64,000 nucleotides of DNA from Candidatus Latescibacterota bacterium (GTDB lineage: Bacteria > Latescibacterota > UBA2968 > UBA8231): positions 46,511-110,510 of the forward strand of contig JAGWBY010000030.1 of NCBI GenBank assembly GCA_021295675.1. Reading direction: 5' to 3'. Below the pieces are notes generated by a model, which saw nothing but the letters and a program-made list of their open reading frames with translations, had not been told where the DNA came from and did no database searches. The translations under genes were made by a program, and so were the position numbers. This document shows positions 37,521-45,767 of the stretch, piece after piece (the first letter of the stretch is position 1; each line of letters opens with the position of its first letter).

Positions 37521-37840
37521 TTTTTTCTCCTTGTATAATCTTCCCATAAAGCCAGAGCAGGATGGTAAACAGTAATAATTACTACCTGATCGTTTTCTTG
37601 GTCATACGCACATACTGTATGCAAGGGTCTTCTAGTATTCGTAGTTCCATATATCAAGCAACTGGGGTACGGCATATCGTCAGGATACTGTTTTATAATT
37701 TCTCCTGAACAAACAAGCTCGTAAACCTCCTGATCTACAATTGGACCAAATTCTTCATTCCGCATTTCTCTTCTTGCATGAGCCGAGTACAAGACTCTGT
37801 CTGACTCAAAACATCGACGTATATCTTTAAGTTCAATCAC
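37517..37840 (-). CDS. DUF4258-family protein (toxin-like)
   Basis: 107 residues. YSAHARREMRNEEFG, then EVYELVCSGEIIKQYPDDMPYPSCLIYG and HTVCAYDQENDQVVIITVYHP, are the conserved DUF4258 blocks. This is a small RelE-like fold commonly encoded beside a YgiT zinc-finger protein. The ATGA overlap with that partner gives translational coupling. Like the partner it is AT-rich. Toxin function is inferred from context only. Confidence 0.85.
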   Translation of the reverse strand: MIELKDIRRCFESDRVLYSAHARREMRNEEFGPIVDQEVYELVCSGEIIKQYPDDMPYPSCLIYGTTNTRRPLHTVCAYDQENDQVVIITVYHPALALWEDYTRRKK

Positions 37841-37952
37841 CTGCGATCTTGCCTATACTTGTTGAAACGGTACTGAAAATTGACTTTACGTTAAAACGGG
37901 CCTTGCGTCAATTGCTGCTACCACTGATTTATCCATTCCGTCCACTTGGGTA

Positions 37953-40403
37953 TCAAAAGCCCCTAAGCGCGTCCGGCCAAACCTCGGCTGCAACCGGCGG
38001 ACGCGGATGAGCAGTCGAAGGAGCCGCGCCCCAATAGCGCGCACCGATAAAGCTAAAGGCCGCATACCACAGCAGCGCAACTAAGAGCAGAGCACCCACC
38101 GCCCAACGGCCCGCACTGGCTGTGAGAGTCATTTCCACGTCCGAAGAAGTCCGGCGGCTACCCAAAAAGAGCGCCGTACCCACCGCCACATACGCAGCCG
38201 CGCCGACCGCTAACGATGCACTCGCCCCCCACTCCATACCCAAAGCCACAGCCCCGACCGATCCAAGCACCGAGAAGAAACCATTGACAGCCCACAACCA
38301 AGGGACGATCCCAGCGCGTTGCGAACCACCCAAACGCAGACAGGCCGGGAAACAGGTCCCCAACAACATTCCGAGCGGCGCGACGAGAGCCAGCGTCAAC
38401 CCGACGCGCGCGGCTAGCGGCCACGCCAACGCCCCAGCGAGCGCACTATCGAGCAAGAACCCATAGAGGTAGCAGACGAGGCCGACAGCCACACCGACCA
38501 ACCCCAACCCCCGAGAATGCGCGAGCGGGCGACACCATCCACCTGCGAGACTCCCGGCCCCCGTGCCCAACAATAGCCCGAAGAGCGCCACCGCCAGCGT
38601 CAAGGTCGGATAGCCTAAGAACAGGCCAAAGCGCTGCAAGAGATGGATCTCGACCATCATAAAGCCCGCCCCCAACCCAGCGGCGAACAACGCCCACAAC
38701 AGCGGCGGCGATCCAGACGCGCTCCGCTGGCGCATACTCGGCGCACCAAGCGGCACTAACATCACCAGCGCACACGCCAACAACGCACCACCCAATAGCC
38801 AAGTCAGCTTGGAATCCAGCCCGCGAGTAGCATCGTAAAAGAAGGGCCGGTTGTCAGTCGTCGGCGAAATATCGAGCGCAGATGCGGCGACAAAATCCGC
38901 CAATGTAGCCCCGCGCAACCCCGTCAGCGCAGGCCGTTCGCGCCTTCCGGGCGAGAAGTACGCATCTAAACCCAACTCCTCCATGACCGCGTGTAGGCGC
39001 GCCAATTGCTCGGCCGTATAGGGCTGCCGCTGCACCAGCAACAAGGGACGGTGTGCCTCTTGCCGCGCTGGGTCGCCGCGAGCACCATTGACGACGACGA
39101 GGTGATCGAGCACCGCGCTCGGGTCGTGGCCGCGTTCTTCCCACAAGGCACCCAAGGTGGCGACCACGCGCAACATCAGCGCGTGATTGTGAACTACGAG
39201 AGCCAACCGACCACCCTCGGCGAGATGATCGAGATAGGCGGCAAATGCCTCGTGGGTAAACAGGTAATTCTCGGAGAGTGCGTACCCCACCAAATCGGCC
39301 GCCTCAGCATACACCAAGGGCAGGGCAATGAGATCGTAGCGCGCGCGCGAACGCTCCAAATAGTTGCGGCCATCGCCGATGTGCAGCTCCACCCCCTCCA
39401 AGTCGTACAAATGGCCGTTGTACTCTCCGTATGAGCGGACCAGCGCGGCGATCTCCGGGTTGATCTCTACAGCTTCGATATGCCGCCAGCCCGTCATCAG
39501 CGCGTAGAGCACGTCGGCACCACCGCCCGGCCCGATAATCAGGGCGCGCTCGCGCTGCGAAAAGTAATAGGGAAAAAACGCGGCTTCGCGGCGCACGAAA
39601 AACAACCGCCGGTAATCCCCGGGAAAGCGGAACATGTACGAGCCAGCCCCGCCATCTACATACAAGTTCAGGCCCGTGTCGCCCGTGCGATCGACCAAGT
39701 CGGTGCGCGCGTATGCGCTCCAGTGCGTGGCCTTCACTTCTCCTCGGTGGCGCTCCGCACCCAAGGCTCGGAACATAGGCTTATCGCCGGTCGCGGCTAG
39801 GGCACCGAGATCAATGAGTTCGCGTTGTTGGAAACTATAAACGACGAGCCCAGTCGCTAAAATAATTGGGCAGGCCCACACCCAGCGATGCAAAAAGAAA
39901 GCTGCGGCAGCCATAGCAAAGATACTCGCGCCCAATAAAGCACCGACGCCGCCCAGCCATTCGAGAGCCGGCACGACGTAGAGGATGCCCAGCGCCGCGC
40001 CGACCAAGTCCCAAAAGTAGAGAACTTGGCTCTGTTGATAACGCGCCCGGAAGGCGAGGGCGAGGAATGCGCCGGCAGAGATGAAGGGGAGGCCGGCGAT
40101 GCCGATTAGCAGCGGTAGCGGCATGCGGGGGAATTGCGCTACGACAAACGCACCACAGATCATGCTGACGCCGCAGCTAACCGCCCAATAGCCCAAGTGC
40201 TGGTGCAGCCGCTCTTCCCGCACGCGCAGCACTGCACTCAGCGCGGCCCCTAACCCCAAGCCGCACACCGCCCCTGAGACCACGAGGAACGTGTAGTGAT
40301 AGTGCTGCAAAAAGGAAAACAGCCGGACGAGGCCGATTTCATAGCCGATGACGGCCGCAGCTATCAGCCCCACGCCGAGCTGCAACCGTCGCTCAGCGCT
40401 CAC
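37953..40403 (-). CDS. membrane protein with spermidine-synthase-like domain, probably not an aminopropyltransferase
   Basis: 816 residues from GTG 40403, overlapping the stop of the CRTAC1-TPR gene by 11 nt. About six helices at the N-terminus, a cytosolic methyltransferase-fold domain (about 300-500) and about six helices at the C-terminus. The domain has the nucleotide motif ALIIGPGGGADVLYALMTG, the acidic EAVEINPEIAALV and GDGRNYLERSRARYDLIALP. In spermidine synthases the last segment holds a catalytic Asp; here it reads ALPLVYAEA, so polyamine synthesis is unlikely. The same build occurs in membrane-bound speE-like proteins of unknown role. Tight coupling suggests it works with the CRTAC1-TPR protein. 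Confidence 0.85.
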   Translation of the reverse strand: MSAERRLQLGVGLIAAAVIGYEIGLVRLFSFLQHYHYTFLVVSGAVCGLGLGAALSAVLRVREERLHQHLGYWAVSCGVSMICGAFVVAQFPRMPLPLLIGIAGLPFISAGAFLALAFRARYQQSQVLYFWDLVGAALGILYVVPALEWLGGVGALLGASIFAMAAAAFFLHRWVWACPIILATGLVVYSFQQRELIDLGALAATGDKPMFRALGAERHRGEVKATHWSAYARTDLVDRTGDTGLNLYVDGGAGSYMFRFPGDYRRLFFVRREAAFFPYYFSQRERALIIGPGGGADVLYALMTGWRHIEAVEINPEIAALVRSYGEYNGHLYDLEGVELHIGDGRNYLERSRARYDLIALPLVYAEAADLVGYALSENYLFTHEAFAAYLDHLAEGGRLALVVHNHALMLRVVATLGALWEERGHDPSAVLDHLVVVNGARGDPARQEAHRPLLLVQRQPYTAEQLARLHAVMEELGLDAYFSPGRRERPALTGLRGATLADFVAASALDISPTTDNRPFFYDATRGLDSKLTWLLGGALLACALVMLVPLGAPSMRQRSASGSPPLLWALFAAGLGAGFMMVEIHLLQRFGLFLGYPTLTLAVALFGLLLGTGAGSLAGGWCRPLAHSRGLGLVGVAVGLVCYLYGFLLDSALAGALAWPLAARVGLTLALVAPLGMLLGTCFPACLRLGGSQRAGIVPWLWAVNGFFSVLGSVGAVALGMEWGASASLAVGAAAYVAVGTALFLGSRRTSSDVEMTLTASAGRWAVGALLLVALLWYAAFSFIGARYWGAAPSTAHPRPPVAAEVWPDALRGF

Positions 40404-43400
40404 CTTGGACCTCGCGCTGACGTAGCTTAGCGAGCATCTGCTGCGCCTTGCGGTGTTCGGGGTCGGCTTCGACCGCTTTAGCAAACGCCGCCATAGCACG
40501 TTTCTCTTCACCGGCTAACAGGTACGCGTTGCCCAAGTTGTAGTGGGCGCGGGCGTACTGGGGGTTGCGGCGCAACACCTCTTGGTACGCAGCAATAGCC
40601 TGCCCCAATGCGCGGCGGCGGAGATAGATATTGCCCAAGTTGTTGCGGGCATCGAGATGATCCGGTGCCACGGCCAAGGCCGCTTGGTACGCTTGGCTTG
40701 CGGCCTCGTAGCGGCCAATCCGCGCATAGACCGCACCCAACTTGTAATGCGCGTCCGCGTCGTTGGGGTTGAGCACCACAGCCGTCTTGTGAGCCAGCAA
40801 CTTTTGGTGCTCCTGTTGCAAGGAATGAAAATAATCGAGGAGCTTGCGGCCGCGCACGGCCTCACCGCGCCGCAACAACGCCTGGCCCAAGTGATAGTAC
40901 ACTTCCGCGCGATCCGGGTCCGCCGCTAAGGCCCGCTGCAAAAGAGGTATAGCTTCGGCATCTGCGCCCTCCTGCAAGAGTAGGATGCCCAGCCGTCCCA
41001 AGAGCGCGGCGCTATTCGGGGCGTGTCCCAACCCCTGCTGCAAAGCGACGCGAGCGGAATCCGCGTCCTCGCGCGCCATCCAGATCTGGGCCGTCAGCTC
41101 GTGTGCTTCAGCGAGCGCGGGCTGCGCTTGCACCACCCTAGCCAGTTGCGCTAGCGCGTCTTCGTATTGCGCTTGGGCAAAATGGATCCGCGCCAATTGC
41201 AGCATTAGCTCCACTTCCTCGGGCAGGGCCGCGAGGCCCCGACGCAATACGGCGATGGCCGGGCCGTAATCGGTCTGCCGAGCATGCAAACCGGCCAAGT
41301 TGAAATAGGCTTGGAGATAGCGCGGTGCCAGCGCGATGGCGTGCTCGTAGAACGGCACAGCCGCAGCCAAACGCTGTTGTCGCAAGTGGATGTTGCCCAG
41401 CACGTAGTGCGGCTCAGCTAAGGTGCTGTCGATCGCGATCGCTTGTCTCAGTGCGGCGGCAGCCTGCCCTAGCGCACCGCGGTCGGCGTAGAGCTTCCCC
41501 AAACCCACGTAGGCTTGGGCCGCACGCGCGTCGAGTTGTAAGGCGCGGCGATAAGCCGCCTCTGCCTCGTCGTACGCACGCGCGCGCGCAAGCGCGGCGG
41601 CCAGTTCAATGTGGACATCGGCCACCTCCGGCTGAGCGCGAGCCGCAGCGCGCAACTCGGACAGCGGAGCTGCGGGCGACAGAGGTGCACGCGTCTTTTC
41701 CGGCAGGACTAAGGGCGCTTGCCGCCAGAATTGCTCCAAGTCCTCGGCATCACCACCTTGCGGCGCAGCCTGCGCGAGAGCTTCGTCAACCGCTTCTTGT
41801 GGTGCACTCGCATCCGGCTCGACGACCCGCAGCACCTGCCCGGCGCGCACGCCCGTTAAAACTTGGCGAATGCCCGACGGCCACGCGATCTCCACCTGCT
41901 CGGCTTCTTCACTCGACCCCAAGCCAAAGAACATCCGCGCGTCATTTTGCGACAAATAGCTCGCCGCACTGCGCTTTTCCGCCACCAGCGTCCGGCCGTC
42001 CACGCGCACCACCACGCGGGCACCATAGCCATCGCGGTTGCTCGTCCTTCCCTCTAGCACTAGCGCTAAGTAATGCCCCACTTGGCTGTCGTTGCGCCAA
42101 AGCAGGGCGCGTTGATCAGTGTTGAGTAAAAAAATATCCAAGTCGCCGTCGTTGTCGTAATCGGCCACGGCCGAGCCGCGCCCGACCAAGTCCCGCGTCG
42201 GCGCGGCCACGCCGGAAATCGCACTCACATCGGCAAAGCGGCCACGGCCATCGTTGAGGTACAACTGATCGCTCTGGCCGTACGCGGCCTGTGGGTCAAA
42301 CCGATTGATGTCTTCGTCGATGTGACCGTTGGCCACGTAGAGATCGGGGTCGCCGTCGTTGTCGGCGTCGAGGAAGTTGATGCCAAAGGCCAGCTTGTCC
42401 AAGCTGTTGGCCGCTATACCCGAGGCCAGCGATTCGTCGGCAAACATTCCGCCACCCGCGTTGCGGTACAAGGTATTGCTCTCCCACTGGAAATTCGTCA
42501 TCACCAAGTCGAGGAGACCATCGCCGTCGCCGTCGGCCACATCCACGCCCATTGTCCCCTCGGGCTTGCCTCCGATGTTGTACGCCACACCGGCTACGAG
42601 CCCCACTTCAGCGAAGCGACCGCCGTCGTTGCGCCAGAGAAAATTCGGCGTGGCGTCGTTGCCCTGAAATAAATCGGGATCGCCGTCGAGATCGTAGTCG
42701 AAAAATACGACACCTAATTCGCGGCCTTCGCGCGTCAGCAGCCCAACCGCGTCCGTCACATCCACAAAGCGACCGCCGTCGTTGCGCCAGAGAAAATTTC
42801 GCTCTCCAAGGTATTCAGTGGGGGCCAAGTGCCGCCGCGGCCAGCGCAGCGTTCCGCCCTCACTCAGCTCGCCGCGCTCAAATTCGTAGCGCAAGTAGTT
42901 CGCCACGTACAGGTCTAGGTCGCCGTCGAGATCGTAATCGGCAAACGACGATCCGGTTGACCATTGTTCGTCCGCCCCGATCCCGACCGCAGCCGTCACA
43001 TCCGCAAAGACCCAATCCATCGCCGCACCCTCGTTGCGATAGAGCCGATTGTGGCCAAAGTTGGCGACGAAGAGGTCGGCGTCCCCGTCGTTGTCATAGT
43101 CCCCAGCCGACGCGCCCATACCGTAGCCCGCGTCCGCTACCCCGAGACTTTCGCTGACCTCGGCAAAGTAGCCGCCGTCGTTGCGATACAGCGCGTTTTG
43201 CGGCGGCACCGCCGAGACGTAGCCGGGCAAATCCGCCCCATTCACCACGTATAAATCCATCCATCCGTCGCGGTTGTAATCGAAAAACGCCGCTCCAGAG
43301 CCAATCGTCTCCACTCCGTATTTGCGCCCGGATCGACCGCTGGTATGCACAAAATTGATCCCCGCATCCACAGTCGCATCGACAAAGTGCACGACGGGCG

Positions 43401-43473
43401 CGGGCGGCGGATCGCTCGTAGTGCAGCCGCACACTAAGGCGACGACGTACGTTGAAAGTCTGCGTGGGATCAT
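40393..43473 (-). CDS. fused CRTAC1 (FG-GAP + ASPIC/UnbV) and TPR lipoprotein
   Basis: 1026 residues from ATG 43473 (MIPRRLSTYVVALVCGCTT, Cys near residue 17 likely lipidated). Residues about 25-470 are FG-GAP repeats (DYDNDGDADLFV, DYDLDGDLDLYV, DADNDGDPDLYV). About 480-560 is ASPIC/UnbV (LALVLEGRTSNRDGYGARVVV ... IAWPSGIRQVLTGV). A linker follows, then some twelve TPRs to the end (AQAYVGLGKLYADRGALGQAA, ARAHYNLGNAYLLAGEEKRAM). It joins in one chain what the 36099/34474 and 25819/23759 loci encode separately. Upstream is an AT-rich divergent promoter region. Confidence 0.93.
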   Translation of the reverse strand: MIPRRLSTYVVALVCGCTTSDPPPAPVVHFVDATVDAGINFVHTSGRSGRKYGVETIGSGAAFFDYNRDGWMDLYVVNGADLPGYVSAVPPQNALYRNDGGYFAEVSESLGVADAGYGMGASAGDYDNDGDADLFVANFGHNRLYRNEGAAMDWVFADVTAAVGIGADEQWSTGSSFADYDLDGDLDLYVANYLRYEFERGELSEGGTLRWPRRHLAPTEYLGERNFLWRNDGGRFVDVTDAVGLLTREGRELGVVFFDYDLDGDPDLFQGNDATPNFLWRNDGGRFAEVGLVAGVAYNIGGKPEGTMGVDVADGDGDGLLDLVMTNFQWESNTLYRNAGGGMFADESLASGIAANSLDKLAFGINFLDADNDGDPDLYVANGHIDEDINRFDPQAAYGQSDQLYLNDGRGRFADVSAISGVAAPTRDLVGRGSAVADYDNDGDLDIFLLNTDQRALLWRNDSQVGHYLALVLEGRTSNRDGYGARVVVRVDGRTLVAEKRSAASYLSQNDARMFFGLGSSEEAEQVEIAWPSGIRQVLTGVRAGQVLRVVEPDASAPQEAVDEALAQAAPQGGDAEDLEQFWRQAPLVLPEKTRAPLSPAAPLSELRAAARAQPEVADVHIELAAALARARAYDEAEAAYRRALQLDARAAQAYVGLGKLYADRGALGQAAAALRQAIAIDSTLAEPHYVLGNIHLRQQRLAAAVPFYEHAIALAPRYLQAYFNLAGLHARQTDYGPAIAVLRRGLAALPEEVELMLQLARIHFAQAQYEDALAQLARVVQAQPALAEAHELTAQIWMAREDADSARVALQQGLGHAPNSAALLGRLGILLLQEGADAEAIPLLQRALAADPDRAEVYYHLGQALLRRGEAVRGRKLLDYFHSLQQEHQKLLAHKTAVVLNPNDADAHYKLGAVYARIGRYEAASQAYQAALAVAPDHLDARNNLGNIYLRRRALGQAIAAYQEVLRRNPQYARAHYNLGNAYLLAGEEKRAMAAFAKAVEADPEHRKAQQMLAKLRQREVQGER

Positions 43474-43587
43474 TTTGATTGATGCAGAATTACTTCCTGC
43501 CCACAATAACATAACTAGCACTTCGCAAATTTACACCGTACTATATATTTATTTAGGATAAATAATAATTTCCACTAGGAGGCCTTC
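43474..43587. promoter_or_regulatory. divergent AT-rich promoter region
   Basis: A 114-bp gap between divergent genes, far more AT-rich than its surroundings, with several TATATT/TATTTA stretches (43540-43572). An AGGAGG ribosome site at 43577-43582 lies 5 nt before the TTG start at 43588. Exact -35/-10 boxes cannot be fixed by eye. Confidence 0.5.
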
Positions 43588-45190
43588 TTGTTGCATCGTT
43601 TTCTATCGCTATTCACTATTCTGCTGTTCGCCTGCACCTCCCCCGAACCTTCGCCTAGCCCAGACGTACTCGCCCGCGTCGGCGACGTCACCATCGAGCG
43701 CGACCGCGTCGAGCGCGCGGCCTCGCGGCTCTTTCCCAAGAACGCCCCAGGTGACCTCCAACGCCAAGCCATTGAACGGCTCATCGACATCGAGGTCTTG
43801 CTGTTGGCCGCCCGCCAAGACGGCTTGGAAAACGACTTTCAAGTCAAAAGCAAAGTCGCGCAACGGGAACAGGAACTCATCCTCGACGAAATGTATCGTC
43901 GCGGCGTGGTCGCTGTCGCCGAGAACATAAGCCGCGACGAGGCTCGTCAGTACTTTGAGCAGCACCACATCGGCCAGCAGCGCCGCCTGAGCCGCATCCT
44001 CGCCAGTGGGCCAGCCGCCATCGACCAAGTGCTTGCCCGGCTGCGCGGCCCCGATAGCTTTGCCTCAGTGGCGAGCGAACTCTCCGACGACGGCAACACC
44101 GCCCAGCAAGGCGGCGACCTTGGCTGGAAGAGCCGCCTCGACTTCAAAAACTACGTTTTGCGCCGCCAGATATTCGGAGCCAAACTTGGCGAGATCATCG
44201 GTCCCATGCAGGAGCCAGACGGCTTCTCGGTCTTTGTCGTCACCGACGAGCGCGAAGTGCCCTTCGAGGATATGGCTCCCGCCGTCGTCGAAGCCATGCA
44301 GGAGCAGAAGCACGCCCTCGCCACCTTTGAGTTTCTCGAGGGATTGGCCAATCGCGCCGACATTGCGGAACGGCGCGAGACCTTTGAACTACTTTTGGCC
44401 CGGCTCAGCGAAGCTGGCGAAGAAATGCCCACGTTCAAAAAGGGGGAGACCCAGCTAGTACTGCTCGAACTCGATGGCGAGCCGTGGACGCTGAGCAACT
44501 TTATGGCGGCCATGACCAGCGAGCGCAACCCGGCAGAGATCCGCGAATTAGACGACTTGCGCCGCTTCGCGCGTCGCCTCTATGCGCTCAAGGTCCTGCT
44601 GCCACGCCACGCCCGCGAAATAGGCATCCACGAGGCCGAGCGCGTCGCCAAGGGCATTGAAACCACGCGCCGCCAAGCACTTATCGAGCGCATCCGCCAA
44701 ATCAGAGTGCTCGAAACGCTCAACCCATCCAAAGAGGAAATTAGCGCGTACTACGCGGCGCACAAAGACATCTACGTGCGCGAGGAGCGGATCTCGATCC
44801 TCGAAATCCTCGTCGATACCCGCGCACAGGCGGACTCGCTGTTGGCCGCCATCGCTAGCCCGCCGCTACTCGCGGCGCAGCACCCGCATCCGCCGCGCTG
44901 AAGGACGCATCCAACTTTTGCGTCCCGACAAGTACGGCAATTTAGGTTGGGAAGCCAAAGACGCCGAGGTCGGCCAGATCGTCGGTCCGGTCAAGACCGC
45001 GCAGGGCTTTACGGTCTTCAAGGTGCTCAACAAGGTGCCCAGTCGCCAGCAGAGCTTGGACGAGGTCTGGGGCCGAGTGCGCGCCCACGTGCTTCAAGAC
45101 CTGACCCAAGAGCGCTTCGATGCGCTGCTGGTCAAACTCAAAAATCAGTACTCCGACCAGATCCACATCTACGAGGACCGCCTGCATTGA
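43588..45190 (+). CDS. parvulin-type peptidyl-prolyl isomerase lipoprotein, frame-broken
   Basis: The start is TTG 43588 (or 43591) after AGGAGG. The signal peptide ends in lipobox LFAC (FLSLFTILLFACTSPE). A SurA-type helical domain (VLARVGDVTIERDRVERAA) precedes a first rotamase domain (RRLSRILASGPAAIDQVLARL, ... GGDLGWKSR ... GEIIGPMQEPDGFSVFVV). A second domain begins at ISILEILVDTRAQADSLLAAI; the frame then breaks (about 44858) and continues RRSTRIRRAEGRIQLL ... KYGNLGWEAKDAEVGQIVGPV. About eight residues expected between (the GADFxxLA block) are absent. About 530 residues in all. Probable chaperone for exported proteins. Confidence 0.85.
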
Positions 45191-45267
45191 GAATTAGGAA
45201 TTAAGAATTGAGAATTAGGCCTGGGGCCGGGAATTCCTAATTTCTAATTCCTAATTCTTAATTCTCA
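45188..45267. repeat. AATTA-rich inverted repeat between convergent genes
   Basis: The left arm starts TGAGAATTAGGAATTAAGAA (45188) and the right arm is its imperfect complement ending TTCTTAATTCTCA (45267), around a GC-rich loop (cctggggccggg). Both arms begin with TGA when read outward-in, and these TGAs are the stop codons of the two converging genes. It could act as a bidirectional transcription end. Confidence 0.75.
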
Positions 45268-45741
45268 GTAAAGATCATCCCCGCCAAACCGCATCTTCCC
45301 CTTTGAAGCCTCCCCAAAGTACTGCTCCACCTTCTCCCGTGACCGAGGAAAGTACCGATTCAACTCTTCCACTACTTCTTGCACTTTCTCCATATCCTCT
45401 CCCATATCCAGCAAGAGTCGCGCGTACAAAAAGAGTAGCTGCAAGTTGCGCGGGTCCACTTCCATGGCCTTCTCCAAATGCGCCCGGGCCTCTTCCAACC
45501 GCCCTTCCTCGGCTAGGGCCGTGCCCATCAGCAGATTGGCTTCGGCTCCCTCTGGATACAACTCCAGCAGCACCTGCGCTAGTTCCCGCAAAGACGTGCC
45601 TTTGAGCTGCGGCTGTCCCCGCGCGTGCGTGCGTTCCAAAAGGTGCCCGTACTCGGTCGTGCGCTGCCGTTCAAAAAAGGCTAGCGCCGCGCCGACGACC
45701 GCGACGGCCAAAAGCAATTTGAGCGAGCGCAAGTATCGCAT
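45265..45741 (-). CDS. small membrane-anchored TPR protein
   Basis: 158 residues with AAAGGA upstream of ATG 45741. One N-terminal membrane anchor (LKLLLAVAVVGAALAFF) is followed by two or three TPR units (ANLLMGTALAEEGRLEEARA, LQLLFLYARLLLDMGEDMEK) and an acidic/basic tail. No catalytic motif. It converges with the parvulin gene; both stops lie in the shared inverted repeat. It lies just downstream (about 26 bp) of the DUF6785-type gene on the same strand and may be cotranscribed with it. Function unknown. Confidence 0.8.
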   Translation of the reverse strand: MRYLRSLKLLLAVAVVGAALAFFERQRTTEYGHLLERTHARGQPQLKGTSLRELAQVLLELYPEGAEANLLMGTALAEEGRLEEARAHLEKAMEVDPRNLQLLFLYARLLLDMGEDMEKVQEVVEELNRYFPRSREKVEQYFGEASKGKMRFGGDDLY

Positions 45742-45767
45742 CTGAAGTTCCTTTTCTCGCTAGATCC

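Noticed and set aside
37953..40403. Functional spermidine synthase
   Set aside because: The catalytic Asp segment is replaced and large membrane parts flank the domain.
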